Positions 18,225 through 27,899 are shown, numbered from the stretch's first letter. The stretch: DNA of 64,000 bases from Acuticoccus sp039034015 (GCA_039034015.1 JBCCBM010000013.1:1-64000); one strand, 5' to 3'. Notes: generated from the letters alone by a model not told the origin. Program-made: numbers and translations.

Positions 18225-18532
18225 CGGCCGCGGCCCTTTGCCTCGACCCTGCCGACAACGTGGCAACGGCGCTCCGGCCGCTCACACCCGGGGACGTGAT
18301 TGCCATCGCGGGCGTTGCGGCCCCCATGCTGCCGGTGGAGCCCATACCGGCCTTCCACAAGATCGCGCTGAAAAACCTTCCGGAGGGTGCGCTCGTGCAC
18401 AAGCATGGCGCGCCCATCGGCCGGCTCACCGGTGCCGTTCGCGCGGGCGGATTGGTCCACGTCCACAATCTGAAGAGCTTGAAGGCCTGCGGTTCGGCAT
18501 CCGAACAGCGCCGAGAGGGGAGGGACCGATGA
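18221..18532 (+). CDS. UxaA-family dehydratase, small SAF-domain subunit
   Basis: 103 residues, the SAF domain that forms the N-terminus of single-chain altronate/galactarate dehydratases. FHKIALKNLPEGALVHKHG and GAPIGRLTGAVRAGGLVHVH are its conserved core and probably contact substrate or metal. GTG 18221 overlaps the large subunit stop and its own stop overlaps the sulfatase ATG, each by four bases. The gene order (large before small) is the reverse of the fused protein. Confidence 0.85.
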   Translation: MTAAALCLDPADNVATALRPLTPGDVIAIAGVAAPMLPVEPIPAFHKIALKNLPEGALVHKHGAPIGRLTGAVRAGGLVHVHNLKSLKACGSASEQRREGRDR

Positions 18533-19992
18533 CGGTCAAAAACCTGTTGTTCGTCTTTTCCGACCAGCACGCAAAACGCGTTGCCGGGTGCTATGGCGAC
18601 CCTGTCGTCGCCACCCCCCACATGGACCGGCTTGCGGCGGAGGGTCTTGCCTTTGACGCTGCCTACTGCCCCTCGCCCATCTGTGTGCCAAGCCGCATGG
18701 CCATGCTGACCAGCCGCTGGCCTTACCGGCAGGCGTGCTGGACGAACGATGACATCTTGCCGTCCGGCCTTCCCACATGGCTCCACGCCCTGGGGGCGGC
18801 CGGTCATCGGCCTGCCCTCATCGGCCGCCTCCACGCCATCGGCCCCGATCAGCTTCACGGCTACGCAAGCCGCGAAGTCGGCGACCATTCGCCGAATTTT
18901 CCGGGCAATCCCCGCCAGTCCCTTGGCATTCTCACCGGCGCCAACGACCCCGAGCCCCGGGGTCTTGAAAACTGCGGCCCCGGCGCCTGCGCCTATCAGG
19001 CGAAGGATGACGCCGTCACCGATGCCGCGTGCCAATGGATCCACCGGAACGCTGCCAAGGAGGCCGCGAACGGCGGCTTTTGCCTCACCGTCGGCCTCAT
19101 GCTGCCGCACCCTCCCTACGTGGCCGAGCCTGAGGCCTTTAAACGTTATGACGGCCGTGTCCCGCCGCCCCGCCTCGCCCCGCCCGATGAGGAGCATCCC
19201 TTCTTCCACTGGTGGCGCCACGATCGTGGCGTTGCGGCCGCCCCGGAAGGCGCCATTTTGCGCGCCAGAACCGCGTACTGGGCGTTGGTGGAGCACACCG
19301 ACCGGCTCCTCGGCCGCCTCATCGCCGCGCTCGAGGCGGAGGGCCTCGCAGATGAAACGCTCATCGTCTACGCCTCCGACCATGGCGACCACGTGGGCGA
19401 GCGCGGCCTTTTCTGGAAGCACACATTTTTCGAAGAGTCGGCCTCTGTGCCGCTCCTCATGCGGCTGCCGGGCGTTCTGCCGGCTGGGGAGCGTCGGGGC
19501 GCCCCGGTCAACCTCATCGACCTTGCCGCCACGTTTGTGGATGCCCTTGGCGCACCAACGCTCCCCAACGCGGACGGGCGCAGCTTTTTCCGCTACGCCA
19601 AGGACGGCTCATCGAGTTTCGCGGGGCCCACCTTCTGCGAATACTGTACTGACCCGGTGCCGTACTGGACCGGCGGGCGCGCGGTCCAGCAACGCATGAT
19701 TCGCCGCGGCCGCCACAAGCTCTCCATCTATGACGAAGGGCCGAACCTTCTGTTCGATCTCGTCGCCGACCCGGACGAGCAGCACAACCTTGCCGCTGAC
19801 CCCGCCCACGCCGCCCTCCACGACGCACTTTTGGTCGAGCTCGCCGCCGGCTGGGACCCAGTCGCCATCAGCCAGACGATGGCCAAAGTGCGCCTTGACA
19901 AGGATCTCCTCGCCCGCTGGGCAAGCCAAACCCACCCCGCCGAGCAGCACATTTGGCAGTTCGAACCCGAAACCAACCAGCTCATGGGCTGA
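18529..19992 (+). CDS. Type I sulfatase (formylglycine-dependent), no signal peptide
   Basis: 487 residues. NLLFVFSDQHAKRV gives the first metal ligands, CVPSRMAML the canonical C-x-P-S-R formylglycine motif, and VYASDHGDHVGERG the second metal site. A Lys-Leu-rich C-terminal RGRHKLSIYDEG strand precedes the LFDLVADPDEQHNL segment. No leader peptide. Last gene of tctC-tctB-tctA-uxaA(C)-uxaA(N)-sulfatase. Together with the dehydratase it suggests that the imported acid carries a sulfate ester. Confidence 0.9.
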   Translation: MTVKNLLFVFSDQHAKRVAGCYGDPVVATPHMDRLAAEGLAFDAAYCPSPICVPSRMAMLTSRWPYRQACWTNDDILPSGLPTWLHALGAAGHRPALIGRLHAIGPDQLHGYASREVGDHSPNFPGNPRQSLGILTGANDPEPRGLENCGPGACAYQAKDDAVTDAACQWIHRNAAKEAANGGFCLTVGLMLPHPPYVAEPEAFKRYDGRVPPPRLAPPDEEHPFFHWWRHDRGVAAAPEGAILRARTAYWALVEHTDRLLGRLIAALEAEGLADETLIVYASDHGDHVGERGLFWKHTFFEESASVPLLMRLPGVLPAGERRGAPVNLIDLAATFVDALGAPTLPNADGRSFFRYAKDGSSSFAGPTFCEYCTDPVPYWTGGRAVQQRMIRRGRHKLSIYDEGPNLLFDLVADPDEQHNLAADPAHAALHDALLVELAAGWDPVAISQTMAKVRLDKDLLARWASQTHPAEQHIWQFEPETNQLMG

Positions 19993-20093
19993 TTGAGACT
20001 GATGGACACCCGTCAGGGCCGCAACGCCGCACGCCACGTTCTGCCGAGCCGGGCGCTTGACCCAGTTCTTCACGTCTCACACCGTCGCGCGTT

Positions 20094-21029
20094 TCAAATG
20101 ATCCGTTCGATCCATGGCTGGAGGCACAGGGAGCGCAGTGTTTCGGCGTCATGTGCGATGGCGTTCCAGGCGTTGCAGCAGGCATCGACGATGGCGTTTT
20201 GATCAGGGAAGACGCGAAGGCTGAGGTGGCGTTCGCGAAGGTAAAGCCAGACGCGCTCCATCGGATTGAGTTGCGGCGAGTGGGATGGGAGCGGCACCAG
20301 CGTGACGTTGTCCGGGACGACGAGGGCTGTGGCCCCATGCCATCCGGCCTTGTCGAGAACCATCACGGCGTGTTCGTCAGGGCCGAGCGTCGCGGCGAAC
20401 CGGTCAAGGAAGATCTGCATCATCTCGGCGTTGACGAGCGGCAAGACCAATCCGAACGCGGCCTTGCCGTCGGGCCGCACGGCACCGAACACATAGGTCC
20501 AGTCGAAGCGCTGATCCTGACGCCCTGGCGGACGCTCGCCGCGGCACCACCGGTGGCACAGTCGCCCCTTCTGACCGACGCGCATCTCGTCTTGGAACCA
20601 AAGGGTGATGCGTTTTGTGGGATGGGCGGTCTTGGCTGACGTCAGCGCCCGCAAGAGCCCCTTTTTTCGAGGTTTTCTTGTGCTTTGCAGGGCACCTTCG
20701 GGGGGACCGGACGGGTCTTTTGCCGCGAGAACCCTTCGCGGCGCAGGATGCGGGGCAGGCTTTGGGATTACAGCTCTTTGTCCCAGCGTTCCTTGATCCA
20801 GGCCGTAAGGTCCATGAGCGTCCAACTGCACACGCGATCCACCTCAGGGGCCGGGCCGCGCCTGTCGTTCCATGCCGGCAGCTGCTGCCGGATCTGCACG
20901 GCTCCACCCATCCATGGCATTGGCGATGCCGAGCATCCGCCGCGCTGTGCGGTTGGTGCTCTCCTTGTCAGCCAGCCGACGCAGCTCCTCCGGTGCAATG
21001 TCGGTCCGAAGCGCAAGCCCAAGTCCCAT
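20094..21029 (-). mobile_element. IS630-type transposase remnant, frameshifted
   Basis: The C-terminal DDE domain reads in one frame: FQDEMRVGQKGRLCHRW (first Asp), VMVLDKAGWHG (second Asp) and PLPSHSPQLNPMERVWLYL (Glu). The N-terminal helix-turn-helix (RTDIAPEELRRLADKEST) lies in a different frame near 20850-21029, and a third frame joins them. At least two shifts make it inactive. No terminal inverted repeats or TA duplication were recognised. It separates the sulfatase/TTT region from the mosaic stretch that follows. Confidence 0.75.
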
Positions 21030-21257
21030 CGCCTCAAACCCCACAATCGCTGCAATGCGATTGCGAGAAGCAGCCCCTCATCAACGAATGCTTACCGAGT
21101 CAGTCAGTAAGCGCGGCGGTATCACGGATCGGTCCGCTTCGATCCATCAACGAGATACACATGGCGGATCGAGGATGCACCGAAGCAAGTTGGCCGTCAC
21201 GCCTCGTATGCACGGCGCCACTGGCCCTCAAGCCCGCAGCGGCTGCTTCATGAAACG

Positions 21258-22718
21258 TCAACGTCTCGCGATCTGACGAAGGCCCGACCTCAGGTGGTTG
21301 ACAAGGCCGTCATATCGTTCCGGGTCCGTGAGGTCATTCTCGGCCAGTGCGCTATCATCATCCTCGATCATGTCGGGGGAGAGCTTTCGCAGAGAGCGGC
21401 CCGTGTCACTGCGAAGCTGTTCGATGGTGCCAATGAGTGAACCACGCGCCTTGAAGGTGTCATCGAACGTCGCACAGCTTCGATTAAGGTGCTCGCAGAG
21501 GAGCCCGCTACGGACCCGTGCGATCCTGCGACGAACGTCCGGACCGTTGGATTGCACCGCGTCAAGCGCGAGATCGCATTCTGTGTCGAAACCCATCGAG
21601 CGGTTGTTGAGGTTCGACGAACCGACGCGGAGAATGCGGTCGTCGATGATGGTGATCTTGGCATGGACATAGATCGGTTTGCCCCGTTCGGTCGTCGGGT
21701 AGTACACGCGAAACCGCTCCGATCCGTCGGCCTGCCAGCAGAGGTGGAGGAGTTTTGCACGGGCACCGTCCATGGCTTTGCGGCGCAGCCAGCCCTCTCC
21801 ATGCTGTGGCATCACAATGACCACCTCGGGCCCGTCCGTCTCTAGAAGCCGGTCAGCGATCGCTTCCGCAATCCGTCGCGATGCAAAGTATTGGCTTTCA
21901 AAGTAGATCGCTTGTTCTGCGGCGGCGATCGCATCAAGGTAAAAGCTCTCGATTTCTCGTACTTCTTTCCATGCACTGTGCTTTGGAAAGGTCCGCATGA
22001 CAGCGACGTCCACGCTCTGAAAGGTCGGCTCCAGCGATTGTGGCCAGATGTCTTCTCGTGGCGATGCCGGCTCCAGCACTTCATCCGTCGCTGAAAGCCA
22101 GCGCAGGCGCGCATGCTCGCCAAGGTCGCGGGCGAGGGGACCGGCGACCGCGGTGGTCGCGTCATGCCACGGCTGGTAGGATGATCCGCCCGATGTGAAA
22201 CGGCGCCGATCGCCATCGCGATGCTCGCTCGTGTCCCATCGCTCGGCAGTCATGTCGATCCCGCCGCAGAAGGCGAGTGCGTCATCGATTACGGCGACTT
22301 TCGAATGGTGGGCGGCACCTGCTGGGTGCAGGCTGTCGAGCTTGAACTGGACATTTTTGCGACCAGTCCATGGTGCCAAGACCTCCGGCATCTCCAAGCG
22401 AGACAGCGCTTCAAGCGTGCCAAGGTCCCATTGCAGCACGCGGATCCGCAGACTTTCATCGCGCGTTGCCAACCAATCGAGGAAATCACCCAACGTGTTG
22501 GGGCCGTCGACTGTTGCGCCATCCGGCTCAAAGGCGATGCTGGTGTCAAAATCCCAGCCGATCAGCATGATACTTTGTCGCGCCTGCAGCATGCCCTGCT
22601 TGATCGCGACAAAATAGTCTGCCGCGTCAACAATCACCGTCAATCGATCAGCGTGACCAACACGCCAACAGTTCCGCCCGGGCTGGAAGATTGGAGTTCG
22701 AGGGGTCATCGGGGGCAT
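21258..22718 (-). CDS. Phospholipase D-like protein (two HKD motifs)
   Basis: 486 residues with the two HxKxxxxD catalytic motifs of the PLD superfamily: HHSKVAVIDDALAFCGG around residue 180 and VHAKITIIDDRILRVGSSN around residue 380, each followed by the usual Gly/Ser. This superfamily includes phospholipases, cardiolipin synthases and nucleases. No membrane segment or signal peptide is evident, so it is more like the bacterial phosphatidyltransferase-like PLD group than secreted PLD. ATG 22718 is chosen because the upstream extension is compositionally odd. Confidence 0.82.
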   Translation of the reverse strand: MPPMTPRTPIFQPGRNCWRVGHADRLTVIVDAADYFVAIKQGMLQARQSIMLIGWDFDTSIAFEPDGATVDGPNTLGDFLDWLATRDESLRIRVLQWDLGTLEALSRLEMPEVLAPWTGRKNVQFKLDSLHPAGAAHHSKVAVIDDALAFCGGIDMTAERWDTSEHRDGDRRRFTSGGSSYQPWHDATTAVAGPLARDLGEHARLRWLSATDEVLEPASPREDIWPQSLEPTFQSVDVAVMRTFPKHSAWKEVREIESFYLDAIAAAEQAIYFESQYFASRRIAEAIADRLLETDGPEVVIVMPQHGEGWLRRKAMDGARAKLLHLCWQADGSERFRVYYPTTERGKPIYVHAKITIIDDRILRVGSSNLNNRSMGFDTECDLALDAVQSNGPDVRRRIARVRSGLLCEHLNRSCATFDDTFKARGSLIGTIEQLRSDTGRSLRKLSPDMIEDDDSALAENDLTDPERYDGLVNHLRSGLRQIARR

Positions 22719-22878
22719 CAATAGGCCGGATCTTGCACCGACGGAACAGTGTCGGGGAGGCCGCTCCTGTGTCTGCTTGAGACATCTTGAAGCGGGCATG
22801 GCGTTACAACGCCGGATCGGCCGCGCCGTCCACAACGTCGGTCCGCAGCTTGGGCGCCATCCCGGCCCTGGTGCGCGG

Positions 22879-22907
22879 CCCGGTCAGGTTGGATCAACCT
22901 GACCGGG
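22879..22907 (-). terminator. 13-bp perfect hairpin downstream of the cold-shock gene
   Basis: Arms at 22879-22891 and 22895-22907 (CCCGGTCAGGTTG and its complement) pair perfectly around a 3-base loop, 16 bases past the minus-strand cold-shock stop. No strong T-run follows, so it may act as a terminator or as an mRNA-stabilising stem. Confidence 0.55.
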
Positions 22908-22922
22908 ACATCGTAAAAGGCG

Positions 22923-23132
22923 TCAGCTTGCCCGCAAATTGACCGCGGAAGACTTGCCGCGGTTGCGGTCAACCTCGATCTCGTAGGCGATCTTATCGCC
23001 CTCGCGGAGCTCTCCGAGGCCGGAACGCTCCACCGCGCTCACGTGCACAAAGACGTCGCTGCCGCCACTATCCGGGCTGATGAAGCCATAACCCTTCGTG
23101 GCATTGTACCACTTGACTGTTCCGTTTTCCAT
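22923..23132 (-). CDS. Cold-shock domain protein (CspA family)
   Basis: 69 residues, a single cold-shock domain. GTVKWYNATKGYGFISP contains RNP1 (KGYGFI) and DVFVHVSAV contains RNP2. It binds single-stranded RNA or DNA and melts RNA structure. ATG 23132 places the domain at the N-terminus as in CspA. It lies just downstream of an RhlE-type helicase on the same strand, a functionally sensible pair for RNA remodelling in the cold. Confidence 0.93.
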   Translation of the reverse strand: MENGTVKWYNATKGYGFISPDSGGSDVFVHVSAVERSGLGELREGDKIAYEIEVDRNRGKSSAVNLRAS

Positions 23133-23210
23133 GATTGTCTCTCTTCTACGTCGCCCGCCAATTGAAACGGGACTGTTGCTCCAAAAATGCACAGGGGATT
23201 CTGCGCAACT

Positions 23211-24527
23211 TTACGCCGCTGTCAGGCCTGAATGACTTGAGCGTTGCGGATCAGACGCCGGCCGACTCTTTCGGCGACGGCGGGATGATTGTGTTTGCCC
23301 GGCGTTGCGATTTGCGGGCCCGCCGGCGGATCCACCGTTGGCGCCGCGGCCCGACGCGTCGCGCTTTGCCTCTCTCGGCTGCCTTCGACTGGGCCGGTCG
23401 TCCGTCGCGCCGGGCGTTGAACCAAGCGTCTGACCGGTCAGCCGTTCGATCGCGCGAAGGAGCTTGCGTTCGGACGGATCGCACAGCGAGATCGCGATGC
23501 CGCTTTGTCCCGCGCGTGCCGTGCGCCCAATGCGGTGGACGTAGACCTCCGCCACATCGGGAAGCTCGTAATTGATGACGTGGCTGATGTCGCTCACGTG
23601 GATGCCTCGGGCAGCAATGTCCGTCGCGATGAGGATCGGTGTAGCGCCAGAACGAAACGCTTCAAGCGCACGCTGGCGCTGCGGCTGGCTCTTGTTGCCG
23701 TGGATCGCCGTGGCAGGGAGCCCAGCGCCCTCCAGGTGCCGCTTTAGCTTGTCGGCGCCGTGTTTGGTGCGGGTGAAGACGATGGCCCGCGTCACATCCT
23801 GGCTCGAAAGGATCTCGCAAAGCACCTCGCGCTTCATCGCGCTCTCAACGGGGATAACGCGTTGTGCGATCTCGTTGATCGGCCGTGCGACCGGCGCAAC
23901 AGCAATTTCCGTCGGATCGGTCTGGAACTTTGCTGCAAGGCGCCGGATCTCCGGCGGCATTGTCGCAGACATAAGCGCCGTCTGCCGCCGTTTTGGAAGC
24001 GCTGCAAGAATTTTCTTGATCGCCGGCATGAAACCGAGGTCGAGCATCTGGTCGGCCTCGTCGAGCACAACGTGACGCGTCCTGCCAAGGTCCACCGCGC
24101 CGGACGAAAGATGATCGAGCAGCCGGCCAGGGGTCGCCACGATGATATCCACGCCGCGGGCCAATGCCCGCACCTGCGGGCCGGCTTTCACGCCGCCAAC
24201 GACGACGGCAACCGCGACGCGCATGTGCCGCGCATAACGGTTGATTTCATCGGCAATCTGCACGGCGAGCTCGCGGGTCGGTGCAAGGATGAGGGCCTGT
24301 GCCGACCGCGCGGAGCGGTCCTTTTTCCCGATTGCGATCTGATGGAGGAGAGGCAGCACAAAGGATGCCGTCTTCCCGGTTCCCGTCTGCGCGATGCCCA
24401 GGACGTCTTCACCTGCGAGGAGGCGCGGAATGACGCCGGATTGGATTGGCGTTGGTGTTTGATAACCTTCGGCAGCAACGGCGCGAAGGAGCGTCTCGGC
24501 AAGTCCGAGATCCGAGAAAGTGTTCAA
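23211..24527 (-). CDS. rhlE: DEAD-box RNA helicase, RhlE type
   Basis: 438 residues. In order: Q motif (TPTPIQSGVIP), motif I AQTGTGKT, PTRELA, TPGRLL, motif II DEAD, motif III SAT, then the second RecA domain with IVFTRTKHGADKL and motif VI HRIGRTAR. The last 70 residues form a basic, Arg/Ser-rich tail that should bind RNA. The start is TTG 24527, chosen because NTFSDLGL matches the usual RhlE N-terminus. It remodels RNA in ribosome assembly or decay. Confidence 0.88.
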   Translation of the reverse strand: MNTFSDLGLAETLLRAVAAEGYQTPTPIQSGVIPRLLAGEDVLGIAQTGTGKTASFVLPLLHQIAIGKKDRSARSAQALILAPTRELAVQIADEINRYARHMRVAVAVVVGGVKAGPQVRALARGVDIIVATPGRLLDHLSSGAVDLGRTRHVVLDEADQMLDLGFMPAIKKILAALPKRRQTALMSATMPPEIRRLAAKFQTDPTEIAVAPVARPINEIAQRVIPVESAMKREVLCEILSSQDVTRAIVFTRTKHGADKLKRHLEGAGLPATAIHGNKSQPQRQRALEAFRSGATPILIATDIAARGIHVSDISHVINYELPDVAEVYVHRIGRTARAGQSGIAISLCDPSERKLLRAIERLTGQTLGSTPGATDDRPSRRQPREAKRDASGRGANGGSAGGPANRNAGQTQSSRRRRKSRPASDPQRSSHSGLTAA

Positions 24528-25152
24528 AAGGTTGAGAATTCCTAAACCATAGCCGTTTCAGGCGATGGTGAATGCTGGCGGAAGCTTGCGTAGATCAGCG
24601 ACCGGGTTCATGTGCCAGGGCACTCGCCTCCGCAACGATCGGATCGGTGCCGAGAAAAGTCCGCGCCGCCTGACGTCAATGACAGCCCACGCGCAGCGCT
24701 GTGCGTATATAGGGCTGAGTGACGTCAGATTGCAATGGAAGGTAAAGAGCTGAGCCAACCCGCGGACGGAACGCCACGCGCCGTCGCCACTCTTGCAGCA
24801 GGAAACCGCGGCCACCAGCATTTGTCCCTGCACGAACTTCGCAATCACGGGGGCGCCCAGCGCTTCGGTAACGCCTTGTATTCGCCCCGAAATCGGGCCA
24901 GCCTTCTGGGCCCGCGCTCGACACGTACGAACTGGCGATGAATGCGGCAAAACACGGGGCTGTCCACGGAGAATGGGCGCCCCGCGAAGCGACGGTTTTG
25001 GCGGCACGATCCGGGACAGGGTTGCAACATCGTATTTTTAAAGATGGTCGGCATCGAGTTCAGGCCAGCTGGGGTGGTCTTCACGCCCCATCGACGTTGG
25101 GACGACGGTCGCGCGCTAATTTAAGCGTAGCCCAGAAGCCGGGCGGATCGCG
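24528..25152. other. Gene-free stretch upstream of rhlE
   Basis: No frame here resembles a protein family on either strand. It presumably holds the rhlE promoter at its left side. The main structure is the nested inverted repeat at 24670-24728. Confidence 0.6.
24670..24728. repeat. 59-base nested inverted repeat with paired TGACGTCA sites
   Basis: Outer arms CTGACGTCA (24670-24678) and TGACGTCAG (24720-24728) are perfect complements. Next inward CAGCCC pairs with GGGCTG, then CGCA with TGCG. Each outer arm also contains the self-complementary 8-mer TGACGTCA. It lies about 150 bases upstream of rhlE and could be a dimer-of-dimers operator, a structured RNA or a degenerate mobile repeat. Confidence 0.5.
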
Positions 25153-25419
25153 CTAAATAGCGAGTTCTCCGTTACGCTCGGATTTTACAAGAGGTGAGAC
25201 CGCCGGGCCGTCCACCGAGACTGCAATCTTTGCTGTGAACAGCGACTGGGATCCCTCCCGGACGGCGATCGACAATTGGTACTGCTCAACAGCCGGCACC
25301 ATTTCCGGCAAAGAAGAAAACAGACAATCCCGCGCGTCATCAACACTGTCGAACTCCAACCCCACGTCGTCTGGTTGAAATACGCCGTTGCGATCGATAT
25401 CGAAGAAGAACTGTGGCAT
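25153..25419 (-). CDS. Small DUF6894-like protein
   Basis: 88 residues starting MPQFFFDIDRNGVF, followed by DDVGLEFDSVDDARD. This pattern (short strand ending in F-D, then an acidic D-x-x-G-x-E-F and a D-A-R-D helix) matches the small DUF6894 proteins common in Hyphomicrobiales, whose function is unknown. ATG 25419 is preferred because the 42-residue upstream extension looks unlike protein. The gene stands alone between two gene-free stretches in lower-GC DNA. Confidence 0.6.
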   Translation of the reverse strand: MPQFFFDIDRNGVFQPDDVGLEFDSVDDARDCLFSSLPEMVPAVEQYQLSIAVREGSQSLFTAKIAVSVDGPAVSPLVKSERNGELAI

Positions 25420-26049
25420 ACGCTCAGGTACCTCTGCAGTTGCGAACCAGTTGTGCTTTTTACAATAATCGAGCGGTTTCAACCGATAAAACAACTTGGA
25501 ACTAATCCAAACTGGCAAGGCCTGACGGGCGCTCTGACGTTGCATTCAAGCCAACGGGTAACTATTTGCAAAATGCTTGACAGCGAAATCTGTTCCAACC
25601 GGTTTGCACATTTTGGGCAGACGCTCCGCACGCACCGAGAATGACACGATAAGAAAAAATTGCTATCTCGGTTTTCACATCGTTTGCGACGAAAAGAACT
25701 CCCCGGCGAACAAACGCGCACGCCATCAAGGCGCCGGAAGCGCAAACGGCTTACGGGCGGTTCCATGAACACCTGACCACGGCGGTTGAATGAAGAGGCC
25801 GTTCACCCTGCGAAACGCCTTGGGCAAAGGCGGCATCCGCCCTTCCGCCTCGCAATCAAAAACCCACGACGAGGATGCACCCCCCGAGACGTCCAGCCGG
25901 GTGGTCCAACATCGGTGAGCTGGTCAACTCAACCGCCGCTTCGGTTTCACTTGGATGAGCCTTGGGGGTCACAGCAGTGCCACCATGGGCGAAATTCGAG
26001 AAGAACAGGCAGGGCGAGCGCGGCAACCCGGTCAAACGAAGGGTCAAAA
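25420..26049. other. Gene-free, lower-GC stretch
   Basis: No convincing coding frame on either strand; short frames have no recognisable motifs. By eye the DNA around 25400-25720 is richer in A and T than its surroundings, suggesting an old junction or foreign DNA. Confidence 0.5.
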
Positions 26050-26875
26050 ATGGGGTCTGGCAGACAAGTTGAACGCGGTGCGTTCCGGCTGACGCTGGAG
26101 GGGAGCGGGGAGGTCGCGAAAACACCAACGGCCTTCCAGACGGATTGGATGCTCGATCGTGCGCTGCGCGAGGCGGCGGATGACGTGGCGCATCTGGGCA
26201 ACGTGATGGCGGGCTTCGTTCCGGGCGTTGAGCGGCCGCAGATCAAAGACGCGTGGCAGCCGAGGGTGGCGCACCTGGATGACGCCGAACTCATCATCCA
26301 TGGCCAAGAGGTGATGCAGGCCTGGGAATTGCCGCTCATGGACCGCCTTGCCGCAGCCGTGACGCGCAAACCTCGCGATGTGCTGGAGGTCGGCTTTGGC
26401 ATGGGGCTTTCCGCCACGCGCATTCTGGAGCGGGGACGCCCGCTCCTACACCGTCATCGAGTGCAACGCGGACGTGATCGAGACCTTTCAGGCCTGGCGC
26501 ACGCGCTACCCGGATGTCGATATCCGCCTGATCCCGACCGTCTGGCAAGACGCCCTTCAGGATCTTGGGACCTACGATGGGATCCTGTTCGACACTTATC
26601 CCCTCTCCCAGGAAGAGGATTTGCGCAACGAGGTGGAGTTAATGGCCTACACCCATGCTGGTGAATTCTTTCCCGTCGCGGCACAGAAACTCAAACCGGG
26701 CGGCGTGTTCACCTATTTCTCCTGCGAGATCGACACGCTGAGCCGCGGGCACCAACGGTTACTCTTCGATCATTTCAACCGTTTTGCCGTCGACAAGGTG
26801 ACCGGGCTCCAGCCGCCCCAGAACTGCACGGACTGGTGGGCCGACAGCATGGTGGTGGACGCCACGCGCCACTGA
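26050..26875 (+). pseudogene. Guanidinoacetate N-methyltransferase-like gene, one frameshift
   Basis: Two frames join into a 275-residue methyltransferase. The first carries VMQAWELPLMDRLAAAV and the SAM-binding VLEVGFGMGLSATRILERG; the second continues DARSYTVIECNADVIETF, YDGILFDTYPLSQEE and LKPGGVFTYFSCE. VLEVGFGM, IECN and DGIL(F/Y)DTYPLS are hallmarks of GAMT, which methylates guanidinoacetate to creatine. One missing base near 26435 breaks the frame. The next gene resembles the amidinotransferase that makes guanidinoacetate, so the pair looks like a creatine-type pathway. A sequencing error would restore it. Confidence 0.7.
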
Positions 26876-26952
26876 ACCGACGCCCTTCACACACCCATGC
26901 GCCGCGGGCCACTCGTCCTTTGCCTGCAATATAAATTAAAGGACGATTTTCA

Positions 26953-27854
26953 GTGGTAGCCCTTGGGCCGCCGACCTCCCACACCGATCGGCCGGACGCC
27001 TTTGCCCATGAAACGCCCTATAAGACGCCCCATTGGCGCACCCGCAGCGGCTTTTGTTCGGCCAACCCGCGCGAAGTGTTCATGGCCGTGGGCCGCACGA
27101 TCCTCGAAGTGCCGATGGCCCACCGGGGCCGGTGCTTCGAGGCTTTTGCCTACCGCCGCCTTCTGAAAGAGTTGTCGCGGCGGGGGTCCCTTTGGGTGTC
27201 GGCGCCGAGCCGGAACTCACCGATGCGCTCTATAAGTCAGACGTTCCCCTGCCTGAGGGGCAACCGCCGGCGCCGGGCGCGCAGTGGAGCGAGACCGATC
27301 CGCCCGCCCACGAATTTGGCCTCACCGAATTTGAGCCCGTGTTCGATGCGGCCGATTTTCTGCGGTTCGGCAAAGACATCATCGGCCAGCTGAGCCACGT
27401 CACCAACCGCGCCGGAGTGGCGTGGCTCCCGGCGTTCTTGGGGCCAGAATATCGAGTGCACGTTTTCTAGTCGCGCTCTTCGCTTGCCTACCATATCGAC
27501 AGCACCATGATGCCGCTGGCGCCGGGCCGCCTCTTTATCAACCCCAATTTCGTCGACCCGGAGCGTCTGCCGGCCGCCCTCAAGACATGGGAGCTTTTGA
27601 TCCCGCCGCGGCCCAAGAACAAGCCGATCGCGCTGCACGGGTTCATGAGCAACGGGATCGCCTTCAACGTCCTGTCGCTCGACGAAAAGCGGATCCCTGT
27701 GGAACGGGAGGAGACCGACTTCATCGCCGCCCTCAAGGACTGGGGTTTTGAGCCGATCCCCCGCCGGTTCAAGGAGCATTACCCCTTCATCGGCGGCTTT
27801 CACTGCACGACCCTCGACATTGCCCGAGAAGGACCGCTGGAAGACTATTCCTGA
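26953..27854 (+). pseudogene. Glycine amidinotransferase (AGAT)-like gene, at least two frameshifts
   Basis: Three frames together follow AGAT, which moves the amidino group of arginine to glycine. SANPREVFMAVGRTILEVPM lies in frame 1 and VTNRAGVAWL with GPEYRVHVF in frame 2. YHIDSTMMPLAPGRLFINP (the catalytic His of HID) and IGGFHCTTLDIAREG (the catalytic Cys) lie in frame 3. Breaks fall near 27190 and 27470. GTG 26953 follows an AAAGGA. The key catalytic residues are still present, so decay is recent or the breaks are sequencing errors. Its partner is the GAMT-like gene just upstream. Confidence 0.7.
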
Positions 27855-27899
27855 GGCTCGCCGGGCGCGCGGTTCTTGGCGGCGCCAAGAAGGCGGCGG

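Noticed and set aside
20040..21110. Terminal inverted repeats of the IS630-type remnant
   Set aside because: No convincing matching ends flank the transposase fragments, so element boundaries were not called.
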